Part shown: positions 21,989 through 34,636 of the stretch, piece after piece
Numbering within the stretch: position 1 is the first letter of the stretch
Layout of the letters: each line of letters starts with the position of its first letter
DNA from: Trebouxia sp. TZW2008
Taxonomy: Eukaryota; Chlorophyta; Trebouxiophyceae; Trebouxiales; Trebouxiaceae
Assembly: GCA_002118135.1 (NCBI GenBank)
Contig: BDIU01000046.1
Coordinates: 68,577-132,576, forward strand
Length of the DNA: 64,000 bases
Reading direction: 5' to 3'
Notes under the pieces: model-generated
Seen by the model: the letters and a program-made list of their open reading frames with translations, nothing else
Told to the model about the DNA's origin: nothing
The model's database searches: none
Made by a program: the position numbers and the translations under genes

Positions 21989-24900
21989 TTACGACACTTG
22001 CGCAAAGGGTGAATCTGCTTGACCAGCAGCGGCAGCAACTGGGCCTTGTGCTGCTGGCTGCTCAAAAGGCGACACATAATCATCAGAAATCGGTGTCTGA
22101 GGCTGTTCCGCTGCGGCCTTAGCAGGCTGTGCATCACCTGCGGTTTGAGGGCTTTCGCTTGGGTGGCTGGCTTTGTCGTCAGCAGCGTTTGGAGCTGCCT
22201 CTGCAGCTGCCTTCACTGTTGCAGCAGCAGCTGCTGTGGCTGCTGCATCGATAGCAGCAAGATCTGCGCTTTGCTCGCTGATGGGTATGCTGACAGTGGG
22301 AGTGGGGCAAGGTTTCAAGCCAGCAGCTTTCACGCAGTCGCCAATGCTTGGCAGCTGCACGATCTGGGGGTTTGAGTTTTGAGCCTGTGAGCTGGGCACA
22401 GATGAATTGGCTGATGCCTGAGGGGCAATCTGACTTGGCCGCCTCTTTGGAGGAGGCCGCAGCACTTGAGCCATTCCTTTCAGCTTGGCCACAATCTCAC
22501 GGAATCTGTGGCATGATCAGACAGTTTGACAAGCGGCTGCAGGGACCTGGTCACAAGCATGTCTTGCCAAAAAGCAAGATGGCAGTAGACATCAGGGAGT
22601 GTGTGGATGTATGCAAACAAAAAATATCTGCCTATGTCATTGCAGTACAGGCTGCAGCAAAATTCCCTTTGTTTCTTGGTGCATGATGTCTGAAGTCACA
22701 CCAAGATGATCGTGCTATTGCTGTCATGTATGCACACTGAACACGTATGGGCTTGTTTGCGTTGCAACCAGATATCATAATCCTAAAGGCAACTTTTGTG
22801 ATGCAGAACTGCGAAGAGCAATAGCACTGCAAATTTGGACCATGCAACATCTGTGATGTATGAGGCTGGCATACCAATACAGGTGACGACGCTATATGAT
22901 GTGCTCGGCAGGGCAACAGAAACCTAAACATGAAAAGGGGACTCACGTGGGCCGCTTGGCAGGGTTTTCCTCCCAGCAGGCTTCTATTAGAGCCTTGTAG
23001 CCAGGCACCAGCTCAGGCAGGGGCGGGTGCTCCCACTCTGGTGAGTTGGGCATGGGAGGCCGCACCAAGCCCTTGCTAGTGGTAATCTGATGCAGCAGGG
23101 CATGATAATTCAAGCCATCGTATGGCTCACGCCCTGTCCACAGCTCCCACAGCACCACCCCAAAGGAGTACACATCAACCTGTCACAGCAACACTGTGTT
23201 TTGTTTCTGATGCATGGGCAGTGCTTGCTGCTACGCTGAAGTGTTACACCACCACAGCATTTGAGATACTCAGACTGGCAATGATACTTCCTCTGCAGTC
23301 CATTATCTTGAGCATCAGCAGCACATGGTGAGTTGCTAATGCAAGTGATGCATGTGCCTGGGTTTGAGCTGGCTCACGCTGGACCATCGTGTCAGCAGCA
23401 CACGGTAGCTTGCTGACATAACTGCACAGCTCGAGGCAGCTTGAACTCAGGCACACGCTCAAGGATGTGCCCATGCAGCAAGAATGCCCAATGCCAAAAG
23501 GCTAGAGCATTTCATTGACTCCCTGCACTTATTTGTTTGCAGTGTGACTTACCCGTTCTGTGACAGCGTGAGGGGTCTTGATGATTTCAGGTGCTATCCA
23601 GGGCAGAGTGCCGCGCTGGGAGGACACATTGCTGACGTATGTATCTCGCTTCTGCTTCGAGAGACCAAAGTCAGCGACCTTGCAGATTGCCCGCCTGTCC
23701 TTGTAGCCCAGCAGCAAATTGGCGCTCTTCAGGTCAAAGTGCACAATGCGCTTGGCATGCAGATACTCCATGCCCTGCACATCGGCATGACAAGTGTTTG
23801 TGACAAGTGCAAGATAGATACTCATGCTTCCTGGAAGCGCCACAACGTCTTGCTTGTCAGCAAGATTTGCCAAGTGACAAATTGCAAACTGCTGCAGATT
23901 CCAGCAGCAAGTTGAACTGAGGAATTGTCCTGCGCATTGGACCTGCCAAATCCCCTCCAGTGGCCAGCATTGTTCCAGCTGAGTACTAGTGCATAAGCCA
24001 TGCTGCATGTATTGCAATATGCTTGCCAGAAAGCCTTTTGCATGGTGCAGACAGGCAAGTACAGCTTGTGGAGGCTCATTGCCCTCAGGACATTTGCCTC
24101 AGCGCAATCAGCACCGGCTGACATGTGCAGAGCAGCAGCATAAGCAGAGCAGAAGCATGCCTTGGCAGCGTTAAGAGTAGCAGATTGTCAAACGGCACAG
24201 ACAAGCAAAAGGACACTATGAAAACGTCTAAGTGCCTTGAACTAGTACAATCAGCACCAGTTAGGACTGCAGAGCAGCAGCATAAGCAGAGCAGCTGCAC
24301 ACCTTGGCAGCATCCATGGCAATGAGGACCCTGATGAGTGCTCCCTGCACAATGTCAGCTTTCCTTGCAAGGGCACCCTTCAAGGAGCCCTGCCCCATGT
24401 ACTCCACCACAATGGCAGGGGGCCGTACTGTACCAACCCCAGCCTGGGGCTGCCGAGCTAGGGCTGCTGCCAACTCCACTGCATCACCTGTGAGCCATGG
24501 CAAAAAGTAAAGTTGAGAACACAGAGTCTTCACTTCTTTGCATGGATCAATTCCATTTGGCCCCACTTTTTGCAAAGAATTGTGTTTCTTACGTCTTGTA
24601 AACTTCTCAAGCTGCTTCTGAGGCTGTATGCTGCATGTGACCATCAATCATGTGTGCTATGCCATGACGGGCACAGGTACTAATGAGGCTCAGCTGCACG
24701 GCATGACCTGATGCCACACGCAAGCTACTTCTAAATTGTAAGCTGCAGACAAGAAACTACCCAATGGGCAATGTGCCAGTTCATGGCTGTCATTGTGGGG
24801 CTTCTGCTGCAGAGTACATTTGCTGCTGTGGCAGCATTGTTTATGAGTCATATGTAGTGTCCTGAAGATGAGGTGGGGATGGTTTGCAATCTCGCCGCCA

Positions 24901-27900
24901 GAGTCTGAGGCTTTACTTGACACTGTGCACTCTGGCTTCAAACAAATGCTGTTTTAAATACAAAGTGCAGCAAGATTGCTTGGTTACCGCTTGGAGACCA
25001 GTGCCATTGACATGCAAGCCATGTGACAAACTCATGTCAGTGGAGCAATGTATTGGTTGCAGCTCTGACACATTTATTGATGACCATCAGACTGTGGTGG
25101 GCCCTCTGATGACATTGAAACTTGCAGTGGACAACTGACATGGAGGGCAGGATATTTCGTGGTTGGTTGCATGGTTGGTGTTGCCGCACAAAGGGATTGG
25201 CTGCACACCACACAGGAGCCAAAGCGCTTCTTCCTATCAGACATTCCGCACCTATTCCAGGAGGAGCGAGAAGGCTTCCTAGAGTTGGTGTGGAATGTCT
25301 GATAGGACTGATAAGCCTTGACAGCCTGATGACTACTCACTACCACCCCAAATCTCTGGTTATGATTGCTAGTCTGCTTTTCATACAGGCTCACTGACTC
25401 CAACTTCGCTTTAACAAGCCATGAGAGCAGAGCAAAACTGGCAGCATCACCAAGTCCTGCAGCTTTGACAGTCGTCAGATGTCACTCTGAGTGGCAGGTG
25501 GGAGCCGGAGAATGCCGCCTGGCCCCTCAAATAACATCTGACAATTTGTAGCAACGCAACTTGCTGTGGAACTGCTGCCGGTTGAGCATGCTCCCATGCA
25601 GATTGCTTTTTCGGCTGGCAATGCAGAGCATCGCATGGAACAATACAGCCTATTGGGAACCATTTGGCAGCTTTTGGAGAGTCGAGCACAGACCTTGATC
25701 TCTATCACCCAGCTCATCATCATCACTGTCATCATCCCTGGTCATGGGCTTGAGGACAATACCATACACCCATACCACATTGGGATGCCGCATGCTGCTG
25801 AGCAGAGTGGCTTCCTTGATCAGCTCAGCAATGGCAGCTTGCCCACCAGCATCACCCCCCTAGCACATGCCACAGCACCAAATCAACATCTTTCATGCAA
25901 TTCAATAGCATTCACACATGCTGGTGTGAAGTTCAACACAAAGCAGGCACGCCAGGCAGACTGGAGCAGACTGCGGCTGTGATGGACACGTTGAAAAGAC
26001 GCAAAGCTCATGTGCACGTTCAGGGAATGCAACATGCTTGGTGAACACAGCAGCGCCAGGTGTCAGCAGCACACAGATCAGCGTCTGCAGCTGTAATTCG
26101 CTTACATACAGCAGATTACAAGCCACAGGAACAGGGACGCATGTTTGACAGCAGTCCATGCAGATTGTGTTGCAATTCAGCTCACCTGAAAGAAAAGGCT
26201 GGGATTGAGACACTTGATGGCAGCTTCACTGCTATGCCACTTGCCCAAATGGACTTCACCATACCCGCCACTACCCAGAAACTTGACCAGGGTGATGTCC
26301 CTAGGGTCAATGATTTCCATGGTGCTGGCTATCCTCTGCAAACTCAGCACCTGCCCTACTTGAGACGGCTCTGCTGGCGCTGAGCCTGCTGAGCCTGCAT
26401 TTCAAATCATGCTTACAAGACAAACAGCAACAGAACCGCTGACAGCAGTGCAAGCTGGACTGAGTTAGCACAAGACAATCTTGTTGATTTGTTTTGACCC
26501 AGAGAGAAATCAGCATAGTGCTATGGTCAAACTGGGCAGTAGGCCCCAGTGGCAGACAGTATTCTGATCTGCAGACCAGAGCAAAGCAATGCTGTAAGCC
26601 GTCTCTGCACAGGATGTTCCACTTAGCAACAGGTGCATGGTGTGCAGGCCAAGGCTGTAGACACTGTGCGAGCTGGAAGAAGCAGGCATACTTGATTGGC
26701 CCATAGGTGAGTTCTCCTGAGATAGCCGCTCCTCTGAGTGACGAGCTTCCATTGCAGTGGGTGGAGGTGGCGCGCGAGCAACAGGCGTATCAGCAGAAGC
26801 AGTTTCACTGATGGTGTCTAGGCCTAGGGCAGCATGAGCATGACCCCCGCTTGGCATGCCCATCTCAGGATTTCTAGGCTTCTCTGAGTAGTCCACATAG
26901 ATATGCAGCTTGGCATTGCGGGCAGCCTTGCCAATTTCTTCTAGATACTCGGCCCACTCATCAAACATCAGCTTCACGTCTTCATCATCAATCAGGTCCA
27001 CATATGTGTTGTTGCTTCCTGGCAGCTGATACTTGGTGTTGGATATCTGCATCATGAAGTCTCTGAGGGTCTGTTGTTCACTTGCAAGGATTCCATGATT
27101 GGCATACTGTTGAAGTTGGAAGTATCTGAAGACATATTGACGGTGTGACAGTCATGATCTGAACACAGTCTGGTCTGCTGTGTGTTTGTACACAGACGGC
27201 ATGCTGCCAGCAATGCAAGAGATACATGTAAGCGGGTAGACGTTTGGTTAAAACAACATGAAAGCAAATCTGACAGCACGCTGCTGGCATTAGGCAGCTT
27301 CCTTATGGTGTGAGCTGGCATAACAACAGAACTCACCGTGCCACTGCTGCTGCTGAGATCCAAGCGCATAGTTTTGGACACTCTGTGCAGAGCATCCTGC
27401 AGCTCTTGCATGTGACAATTGCTGCTCACAGAAACAAGCCGTGTCTCTCCTCCTTGATACTCCCAGCCACTTTGGATTTTGCTAAAATGGCCACCAGAAC
27501 TACACAACATCTTGACCTACAAACAACAATGCTTGCTTGCATGCTCACTGGATTGCTTACAAGCATGCCACGCTTGATGACGCAATCACAAACCTCTTGC
27601 TGCCCTGTGACTGTAGCACACATGCCAGCCCCTCACTCAGATGCGCATTGAAACATGCTGGCAAGCATTGCTATTGGTTGAAGCACTGCCACAGTGAACA
27701 CATGCATCCACAGCGTTTGTCCGCATGACGCCATGCATGCCTGCAATCAACTGCAAGGGACCAAATAGGCATGATGCCATGCACGCACGAAGAAACATCA
27801 CAGCAGCAGCCCTTGGCAGGCCTGAATAGCTGTGGCCTGGCAAAAGATGGGGTAGCAATTACCTTTGTTTGGGTGCTCAGGGACGCTAGACTCACAACGG

Positions 27901-29322
27901 GGGGATGGGACATGGGCTGAGCAGCTGACGCTCGTGACATGACTGACGCTGAATCTGGGATGTTGTAGACAGAGCCGTCTAGGGAACCAACATGAGACGT
28001 AGCGCCCATGTGGCCAGGCCGCTGCATTGCGTGAGGAAACATGCCAAACTGATGACCAAAACCAAATGCACCAGGAGGTAAACTCATCCCAGCTGAAGCT
28101 AAGGGTAGCTGCTGCCCTAGAATCTGCTGCTGAAAGCCGAACGAAACTGGTTGCTGGAACATCGACTGCTGCGGCAACTGTCCCACCATGTTGCCACGGG
28201 TGAGTGCACTGTCAGGCAGCTGACCGACCATGCCAAAGCCAGGTATGGAGCCAGGCAGGGCAGGTATGGATGATGCTTGAGACGCTACAGAAGCTTGGCC
28301 ATGCTTGGAGCTGTCAGGACCTGTTGGGATGAGACCAACCATGCCTTGCTTCAAAAGATGAGCGCTGTGCTTTGGTGGCACGCCAGCCCCTGGAGGGAGC
28401 CCAGCACCCTGAGCTAACGCCTCTGGCATAACTGGGATCTGACCTGTCATGCCTGGGCCAAAGGGCTGCTGCCCAACCAGATTGCTATTCAACTGACCTG
28501 GAGGCAGTTGCGGGCCAATCTGTCCACCCAAACCAGGTATATGCCCAAGCATGCCCGCCGCCGGGTTCTGCTGCTGCTGTTGCTGCTGCTGTAGCATCTG
28601 TTGCTGACTTTGCTGCATCAGCAACAACTGCTGCTGCTGCAGAAGTTGCTGCTGCTGCAAAGTGCTTTGCAAATGCGGACCGTTGGAGTGGGCAGGTGAG
28701 TGAGGCTCCTCCGCGCTGTGCAGAAGGCTTGGTTGACCTGAAGGCTCGCTGGCTGCTTCTGACATGCCCTGAATGCACAAACTCTGTCAAAAATAGCTTC
28801 TCTGGCTGATCCTGCTGTTTTCAGTCTGAGATTGCAGTGCCTTGCTTCAGCATAGACCACAAACTTGTCTGAGGCTGTGCACTGCGAGGCGACCTTGGAC
28901 GATTTGTGCATGGCGCTGGTTTGAACGTGCAATCAGAGCTTGCGGGTGAGGAGATGGCCAAGAAAGCTCAAAGCGAGCTTTTACGGGTTGGCTTGCTACC
29001 TCCGACTTTGTCACACGAAAGCAGCAACAAGTTGACTTCGTGTTACAACCTGTTGCAAAGTCGCCTCCACTGCCTGTGTTGCCCAATCCTCCACCCTGCT
29101 CTGTGTGCCTCCGTTCACGAGGTCCGCGTCACCATATGCCAACTGCGAGCCTAGCTGTGCACTCGCGTATGGCAGTCCCGCTGGTCCTGTACTAGCTTTT
29201 GGCCACTGGACAGATGAGGGTACAGTCTGTTGTGTTTGATACAAAGAAGCGCCAGAGTCGACTCCCGAAAAGTCATAGGGAAGCTGTTGCTGTTGTTGAG
29301 ACATCAACCACTGTGCCAACAC
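21989..29322 (-). CDS. PB1-domain Raf-like protein kinase (plant MAP3K group B type) with Gln-rich N-terminus
   Basis: Ten exons, 29322-29050, 28768-27863, 27516-27337, 27046-26692, 26394-26186, 25859-25694, 24487-24303, 23774-23553, 23179-22947 and 22505-21989, close in phase to 1081 aa. Layout: residues 1-393 are Gln/Gly/Pro-rich with poly-Gln near 120-160. About 397-492 form a PB1 domain ([19 protein letters not shown], then the acidic [16 protein letters not shown]). About 606-890 form the kinase domain: Gly loop [11 protein letters not shown] lysine about K633 (AAIK), HFDLKSAN with D772, DFG at about 793, and [14 protein letters not shown] instead of HRDLK is typical of plant Raf group B. 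An acidic [13 protein letters not shown] insert follows the C helix. The C-tail is Ala/Pro/Ser-rich and ends in a poly-Ala region. It is expected to be a cytosolic signalling kinase. Confidence 0.93.
24105..24180 (-). repeat. decoy copy of the Raf-like exon 7 3' edge
   Basis: The intron segment just past true exon 7 (CAGAGCAGCAGCATAAGCAG... CCTTGGCAGC, 24262-24315) is repeated at 24115-24172, including a CCTTGGCAGC donor-side block. Confidence 0.75.
25233..25306. ncRNA. candidate short hairpin (pre-miRNA-like) in a Raf-like gene intron
   Basis: The arms CCTATCAGACATTCCGCACC (25233-25252) and GGTGTGGAATGTCTGATAGG (25287-25306) pair over 20 bp with a single G-T position. A 34-nt loop has partial AGGA/TCCT pairing. 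It lies within intron 25693-24488. The size suits a microRNA-type precursor on either strand. There is no expression evidence, and it could instead be a small inverted repeat of transposon origin. Confidence 0.4.
28560..28665. repeat. CAG/CTG-rich coding microsatellite (poly-Gln)
   Basis: On the minus strand, interrupted CAG/CAA runs encode the poly-Gln tract of the PB1-Raf protein. Confidence 0.9.
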
Positions 29323-30865
29323 AGAGGCGTCTCTCGAAACAGCAACAAAGCATGAGCGCGAGGCTGCTATCGATCTGCCTGATCACCCTTGCATCACAAG
29401 CTCATGCTGACGCCTGACAACATGCTGGTGCCACTCACACAGCTGCAATCTCTTCTTCGCAGTGTGCACAGTGACCTCAGTGTCTCAGTAGCCGGTGGCC
29501 TTCTGCTCACCTCGCACTTTTTACCGCCTCTACAGACAATCGAAATCTCAAGATTTGCTACTGCGCGTTCAGTTGCCTTCTGACTGCCTCGTCCCAATCG
29601 TGCAACCTGCCCCTGCGCCTGCACGTGGGCCATCGATCTGTGCCCCTCTGCCAAGCAGACTCCGAGACGAACATCTACACTAACGACTGATAGCTTTGCA
29701 ACTGCTGCCGGACATTGTGTTCAACTGCATCGGTGTTGCCGGTGTGTGGTGTGACTGAGGTGAGGCAACACGTTGAGGGCAATCTCAAACATGATGTGCA
29801 GCCTGCACAAGAATGGTTCGCGAGTGCTACGTATAGCCACCCACTGCGGTGTCAAATACTGGTGCAGCTTGTGCCCTTGTCTTGTAGCCGGACAACACGG
29901 ACAGCACTGCCAGTCTACATTAAGGTTGCATTCAGCGGTCGAGGCCTGATGCAGAAATAATTTGTCTAAATTGAACACAACAGTGTTGCTCGGCTGCTGC
30001 TGTGATGTAATATATGTGTCACAGAATAAGAACAAAGCAGAGTCTGGCAGCATAGCTGTACACATTACCACAGAGCAGCTTGCAGAGTTGCAGCAAGAGT
30101 CAGGGGTGTGCATTGAGGTGTTTCAGCATGCAGAAGGGCCATGTATGCAATACATGTACCACAGGCAGAAAAAACACAGTACTACACTGCAGACCAATGG
30201 TTTGGGCAGCAGGGCATAAGTGCTGCTAGAGCTAAGAACATTGATGGGAAAGCCAGTTTTGCAGATTGTTTCTTCAATCCATGACTCAATCAATCACCTC
30301 TTGCTTGTAGAATGCAAAGCATTCAAGCTTAGTTCGAACAATCATCTGCAGGGCTGTTGTCACTATTGATAATCTATGTACATGCTATGTATTCCAGCTC
30401 CAAGCCTGCTGAGCAACACATGAGGTCACACTCAGCACTAATGTCATGTGTGCATTGTGTCACATGAAGTTGTGTGTGGCAGCATCAGCCCAGATACTGT
30501 ATAGCAGTATACTGTATGGCATACAGTCAAAGCTGAATGCAAGATAAGAGTTTAGCTGTTAGCTGCCCACACACTTCATTGACAGCAAATTTACCCTGCT
30601 TGCTTGGACGAGCCACCGACAATACATGGCCTGCAAGGTTGCTATACCTATATATATGGTAATGTGCGAGAAGATTTCATGGTCGATTGAACACCAACAT
30701 TCACCGTGCACACCCAAATCTCGGAAACCCCAAGGCTCAAAACACAAAAACTTTGTCTGGAGCAGCAATGCCTTGCAGTATGCATTTTCTGATTCATGTA
30801 TCAAACTGTTTGCTTGATCAGGGAGGTTCCGCCACCATCTAATTGCCAAGTGAGTTGCCAAGAAG
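29323..30865. other. divergent intergenic region, no supported gene
   Basis: About 1.5 kb between the Raf-like gene (-) and the SET-domain gene (+). Open frames such as 29721-30113 show no recognisable motif or splice structure. The region should contain two promoters. Confidence 0.45.
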
Positions 30866-32564
30866 TTGAATCTGTCCTTCTTCCTCACAGCTGTTGAAGC
30901 TGCTGAGGAACAGCTCTACAAGTTGATTTTAGCACCGCAGCAGACTTTTGCTTATCAGTGCATGTCAAGTAATTGCACTTTGTCGTTCTTGTTTCGTCGA
31001 GATTGTGCACTTGACATCCTGCACCGGCTTGACGATCAAGACTTGATCAGCTTAGCTTGCTCCAGTCGGGCTTGCAAAGTTGCTGTGATGCTCTTGCTCT
31101 GTCCAAGTGCTGCTGATGTTTCAAACGGGCTCGAGAGACAAGCAATTCCATTCGAGTTGAGCTTGCTTGACGTGTGTTCACGGATCAGGTCTAACAGGTT
31201 TGAGCTGTTTTCACTGTCTTGCAGTGTTCTGCATAGCTTGAGAAGTGCAGCAGAAGCTTACTGTGCAGGATTAGCTGTTTCTTCGACTTCATCTACACCA
31301 GGCATAATGTATTGCCGCAATTGCTGCAGTCACCAGGCTCTCTGACTGGCTGTACACCAGGGTCACAACTGTAGGTCCTGAGAAAGGCCTGTGCAAAGGC
31401 TTTGCTATTTGCTGCACAGACTTGCAACACTTGCCACGCCAACTCCAATCCCCCGTGACATCCTGAGAGGCTACCTTCAGCACACTCAGCCCTGAACGTA
31501 TACTGTGTGCTGCAGCACAGCAGAGGCATGCCTTTCCTGTGCATGTCTCAGAGCATTGAAGGCAAGTCAAGTAGCTTCGCAATGTCTGCCATCTGGTCGC
31601 ACCATTGCACGGCTGCCGCAAATGCGAGGCATGACTCACATCAAATGTACAGGACAGCAGCTCATCAGGCAAAGTTGGTTCTGCTCATGAGTGTGGGCCA
31701 GCATGCAGCTGTGGCCCACAATGCCCTCTCAGGGCTACACAGCAAGGCTTGTCTGTTTTGGTGGCCGTGAGATGGTCCAGCAAGGTGACTATGGCTGGCT
31801 TGTGCCATAAATTCTGCCTAGCTTGCTGATACACGTCATTACTACTCAGGGCTCAGCTGTCATTGCAAGACAATCCATTAGCAAAGGGCAATTTGTAGCC
31901 CAGTATGCTGGTGAGATGTTGAGCAATGCTGAGGCAGACAAGCGCCTTGCGCAGTATGACCAAGCAAGGGACAGTATTGGGCATGCGTTACTGGTATATA
32001 CCTGCCCAGACTGTTGCTGCAATTATGTGGCCTACAATAAAGCATTGCAAATTTTCTGATACCTGCTGCCTGAGAAGAGTTGGCTGGGCTGCTTGTCAGG
32101 TGATCAGGGAGTTGCTTCCATCTGGCAAAGCCTGTTTGCGCTTCAATATAGATGCAACAAAGTGTGGCAACATTGCTCGCTTTTTCAATCACAGGTGTGT
32201 GTAAAGCTTGCAAGCCATCCAATTCAAGATTGCTGTCTGCAAGAATGCATGCTGTTGCAGCTGTGATGGAGGCAACCTTGATCTTGAGGTGGTGAGGCCG
32301 CACGGCAGTCCGCTGCCTCATGTGGCTATGTTTGCAAGCAAGAATATCTGTGTTGGTGATGAGATGACGTTCTGGTATGGTCCTTCAACAGCATCAGCAG
32401 GGGCTATGTCATTTGCAGCACAGCAGCAGCAAAACCATGCAAAGTCTGTCTCACCCACAAGCACTCCGTCAGCGTCAGAAGTCATTGCAATTCACACCAG
32501 GCGTCGCTGCCTCTGTGGCTCAGCAGTGTGTCAAGGATACTTGCCTGGCAGCATACTCACCTAG
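30866..32564 (+). CDS. F-box plus pre-SET/SET/post-SET histone lysine methyltransferase-like protein
   Basis: C-terminal exons are firm and close in phase: about 31692-31784 (pre-SET CGPACSCGPQC and RATQQGLSVLVAVR), 31850-31993 (GSAVIARQSISKGQFVAQYA), 32100-32194 and 32261-32564. The catalytic NHSC is created across the last junction (AAT CAC AG plus C TGT), after LRFNIDATKCGNIARFF; then FWYG and the post-SET RRRCLCGSAVCQGYLP. The first large open frame (30866-31190) encodes an F-box-like LDILHRLDDQDLISLAC motif, followed directly by DVSNGLERQAIPFE, which matches the usual pre-SET N-terminal DISxGxE-PIP motif. Intermediate exons (about 31280-31480 and 31505-31650, with CCSTAEACLSCACLR) are present but their borders are unresolved. 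SUV39/SETMAR-type enzymes methylate histone H3 lysine 9 or 36. The N-terminal start is uncertain. Confidence 0.78.
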
Positions 32565-33366
32565 TATCATACCAGTGTACCACCTGAAGCTGTGCAACAG
32601 TGTGTATGGAATGCTGATGCGTCGCTGTGATTGCTTGAGCGCATAAGTGCTGCTGTGTCTGACATGATTGGTGCTGCAGCATCACTTGCAATTGTTTCTT
32701 AAGCATCAGCCAATTAGTAGTTGAGCTGACAAACATCTTGTGAGGCAGTCTGGCTCTGCCATGTGGCCATTCATCAATTACACACAGCACAGCAATCAAC
32801 GGGTAAAGCATAACCAGACAGCAGACCGGTTTTCCTTGTTCATGTGTGCGTTTCACACTCAACTACTCGAGCATCTCTCCAGTGGCCAACATCACTTTCG
32901 ATGCCTCTGCCATGTGTGTTATGTTTGGTCTCATAATAATAGAAACCGTTGCACGAGTCTGTTGTGAGTCGTGCCCTGATTGCAACACTTTTGCATCAAA
33001 AATTGTTATGTAGCCACAGCAGCACATCTGTAAAGAGGCCAAAGCGATCTGAGAGCAGGCATTGTGCACACCAAATGGCCTAAAGTGTATGCAGCCGAAG
33101 TCAGGATTGGGTACGGCACATGTGGCTCCACGTGGACACACGAATTGGTCTCTATTGTCTGGCTTGCAGCCAGACAGGCACAGTGATTGTATGGGCAGCA
33201 CGCTTTGCTGCAAGGCCACAGCTAGGTTTTGAGCGGGAGTATGGCCGCCTCTGACAACGACTTTGCTGATTTGCGGCATCGGATGCTAGCTGCTGGCACC
33301 ATCTTTGCACTGCCCATCAGATCAAACTGTACTCTGATCCAAACTCCTCGGCAAGCTCGTAGAATG
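32565..33366. other. convergent intergenic region
   Basis: About 0.8 kb between the stop codons of the SET gene (+) and the CCHC-WW gene (-). Probably 3' UTRs; no exon is supported. Confidence 0.4.
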
Positions 33367-34320
33367 TCAAGCTGGTGTGGCTGCTGTTGGCCGTTCCCAC
33401 TGCACTTTCTTTGTCTTTGTATGCCAGTAGTATGTGCGCTGCTGCCCATCCTTGGCCTCAGACCAGCCCTCTGGCAAGGGCTCTTGCGCAGCCGCTGCAG
33501 ACAAACCTTCTCAGTCAATTGCCATGGCGTGTGCAGACAGCCAAACAATGCATCACCATACTCCTGTTCTCAGTGATCGATGCTTCAAACTCTTGCGTAG
33601 CGTGTATGCCATATCGGCGCCAACGTATTGCACATCTCCCAACTTGCAGTGCATCTCAGTAATTCCTATTCTCAAACACTATGCATGGCACAATACGTAT
33701 TGAAAATTGTGTACAGCAACTCAACACTGCAGAACAGTACATTGTTGTACGCGAACAGACCTGGTGGTGCAGGCTTGACCTCTTCACCATCCTGCTTGGC
33801 TGCAGCTGCATTGCCATTGACTGCAGGCGTCGCTGCTTGCCAGACCGCAGACTTATTCAGAACTTCATCATAATCTAGCCCAGCAGCCATACACTTTTCC
33901 TGAAAGCCACAAGGCCTTTCAAACAAGCTGCCAATGAAGGGAAGTTCAGCTTGCAATGCATGCAGTGAGACTTGTGCCAAATACAAGAGCTCCACATACC
34001 TTGGCATACTGTCGTGCTCGCTCTTCCAGCGCTGTCAAATCAACCTTCTTTTCCTGAGCTATTCTGCTATAGTCTGAGTGGTATAGAGGCTCTCTGAGCT
34101 TGAAAGCATCTTCTCCATAGATCCCCTTCCAGTTGATTGTGCCATTTGTACACTGAGCAGCCTGGTGTCCTACCTGAGACAATTCATAGCTTGATAGATG
34201 TCTCTACACTGGCTTGTAGAAAAAGTAGACTGCAACTTGGCAGCAGCGTACCTGCCCGCAAAGATTACAGGCGTTAGAAGGCCATGCAGGGTCTCGACGG
34301 AGCTTATGGTGCATCTCCAT
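33367..34320 (-). CDS. CCHC zinc-knuckle plus WW-domain small protein
   Basis: Four exons, 34320-34252, 34173-34000, 33899-33761 and 33470-33367, close in phase to 161 aa. A single CCHC knuckle (C18, C21, H26, C31; NACNLCGQVGHQAAQC) is split by intron 1. It is followed by the conserved TNGTINWKGIYGEDAF block and a charged helix. The last exon encodes a WW domain: GWSEAKDGQQRTYYWH, W130, Y141-Y142, W152 and P155 (VQWERP). Proteins with this knuckle and GTIxWxxIYG segment exist in plants as an uncharacterised zinc-knuckle family. The combination with a C-terminal WW domain suggests RNA binding plus contact with a proline-rich splicing or transcription partner; this role is inferred. Confidence 0.88.
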
Positions 34321-34636
34321 CTTGGTAAACTGGCTTGTTAGCCGATGTTAACGGCGAAAGATGCGCTCACTATGATCTGAACAATCTGTTTTGCCAGACA
34401 ACGCTCAGTATAGACCACGCACGTCCAGCGGTGAGTATGTCAAGGACTCCCTCAACTCGCGTACAGCTACAGAGCGACCTTGGCCACCTTAGCTGTGGGT
34501 TCGCGACTGCAGAGTTGCTTGGGCTGAACTTTCTGCTACACTGACTGAATGTGTTTTTAGTCATTCGTCAAGTAGCAGAACAGCAGCGTCGAGCATCGCA
34601 TACGGTTCAACGCAATTGAGCAAGTGCGTAGGCAGC
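34321..34636. promoter_or_regulatory. divergent promoter region of the CCHC-WW gene and the small membrane protein gene
   Basis: About 316 bp separate the two start codons on opposite strands. No named motif was identified. Confidence 0.45.

Noticed and set aside
22019..22375. Plus-strand open frames rich in Ser/Ala/Cys opposite the Raf-like last exon
   Set aside because: Antisense shadow of the Ala/Pro-rich C-tail encoded on the minus strand.
29721..30113. 130-codon minus-strand open frame between the Raf-like and SET genes
   Set aside because: Cys/His composition looks random, no motif is recognisable, and no partner exons could be joined.
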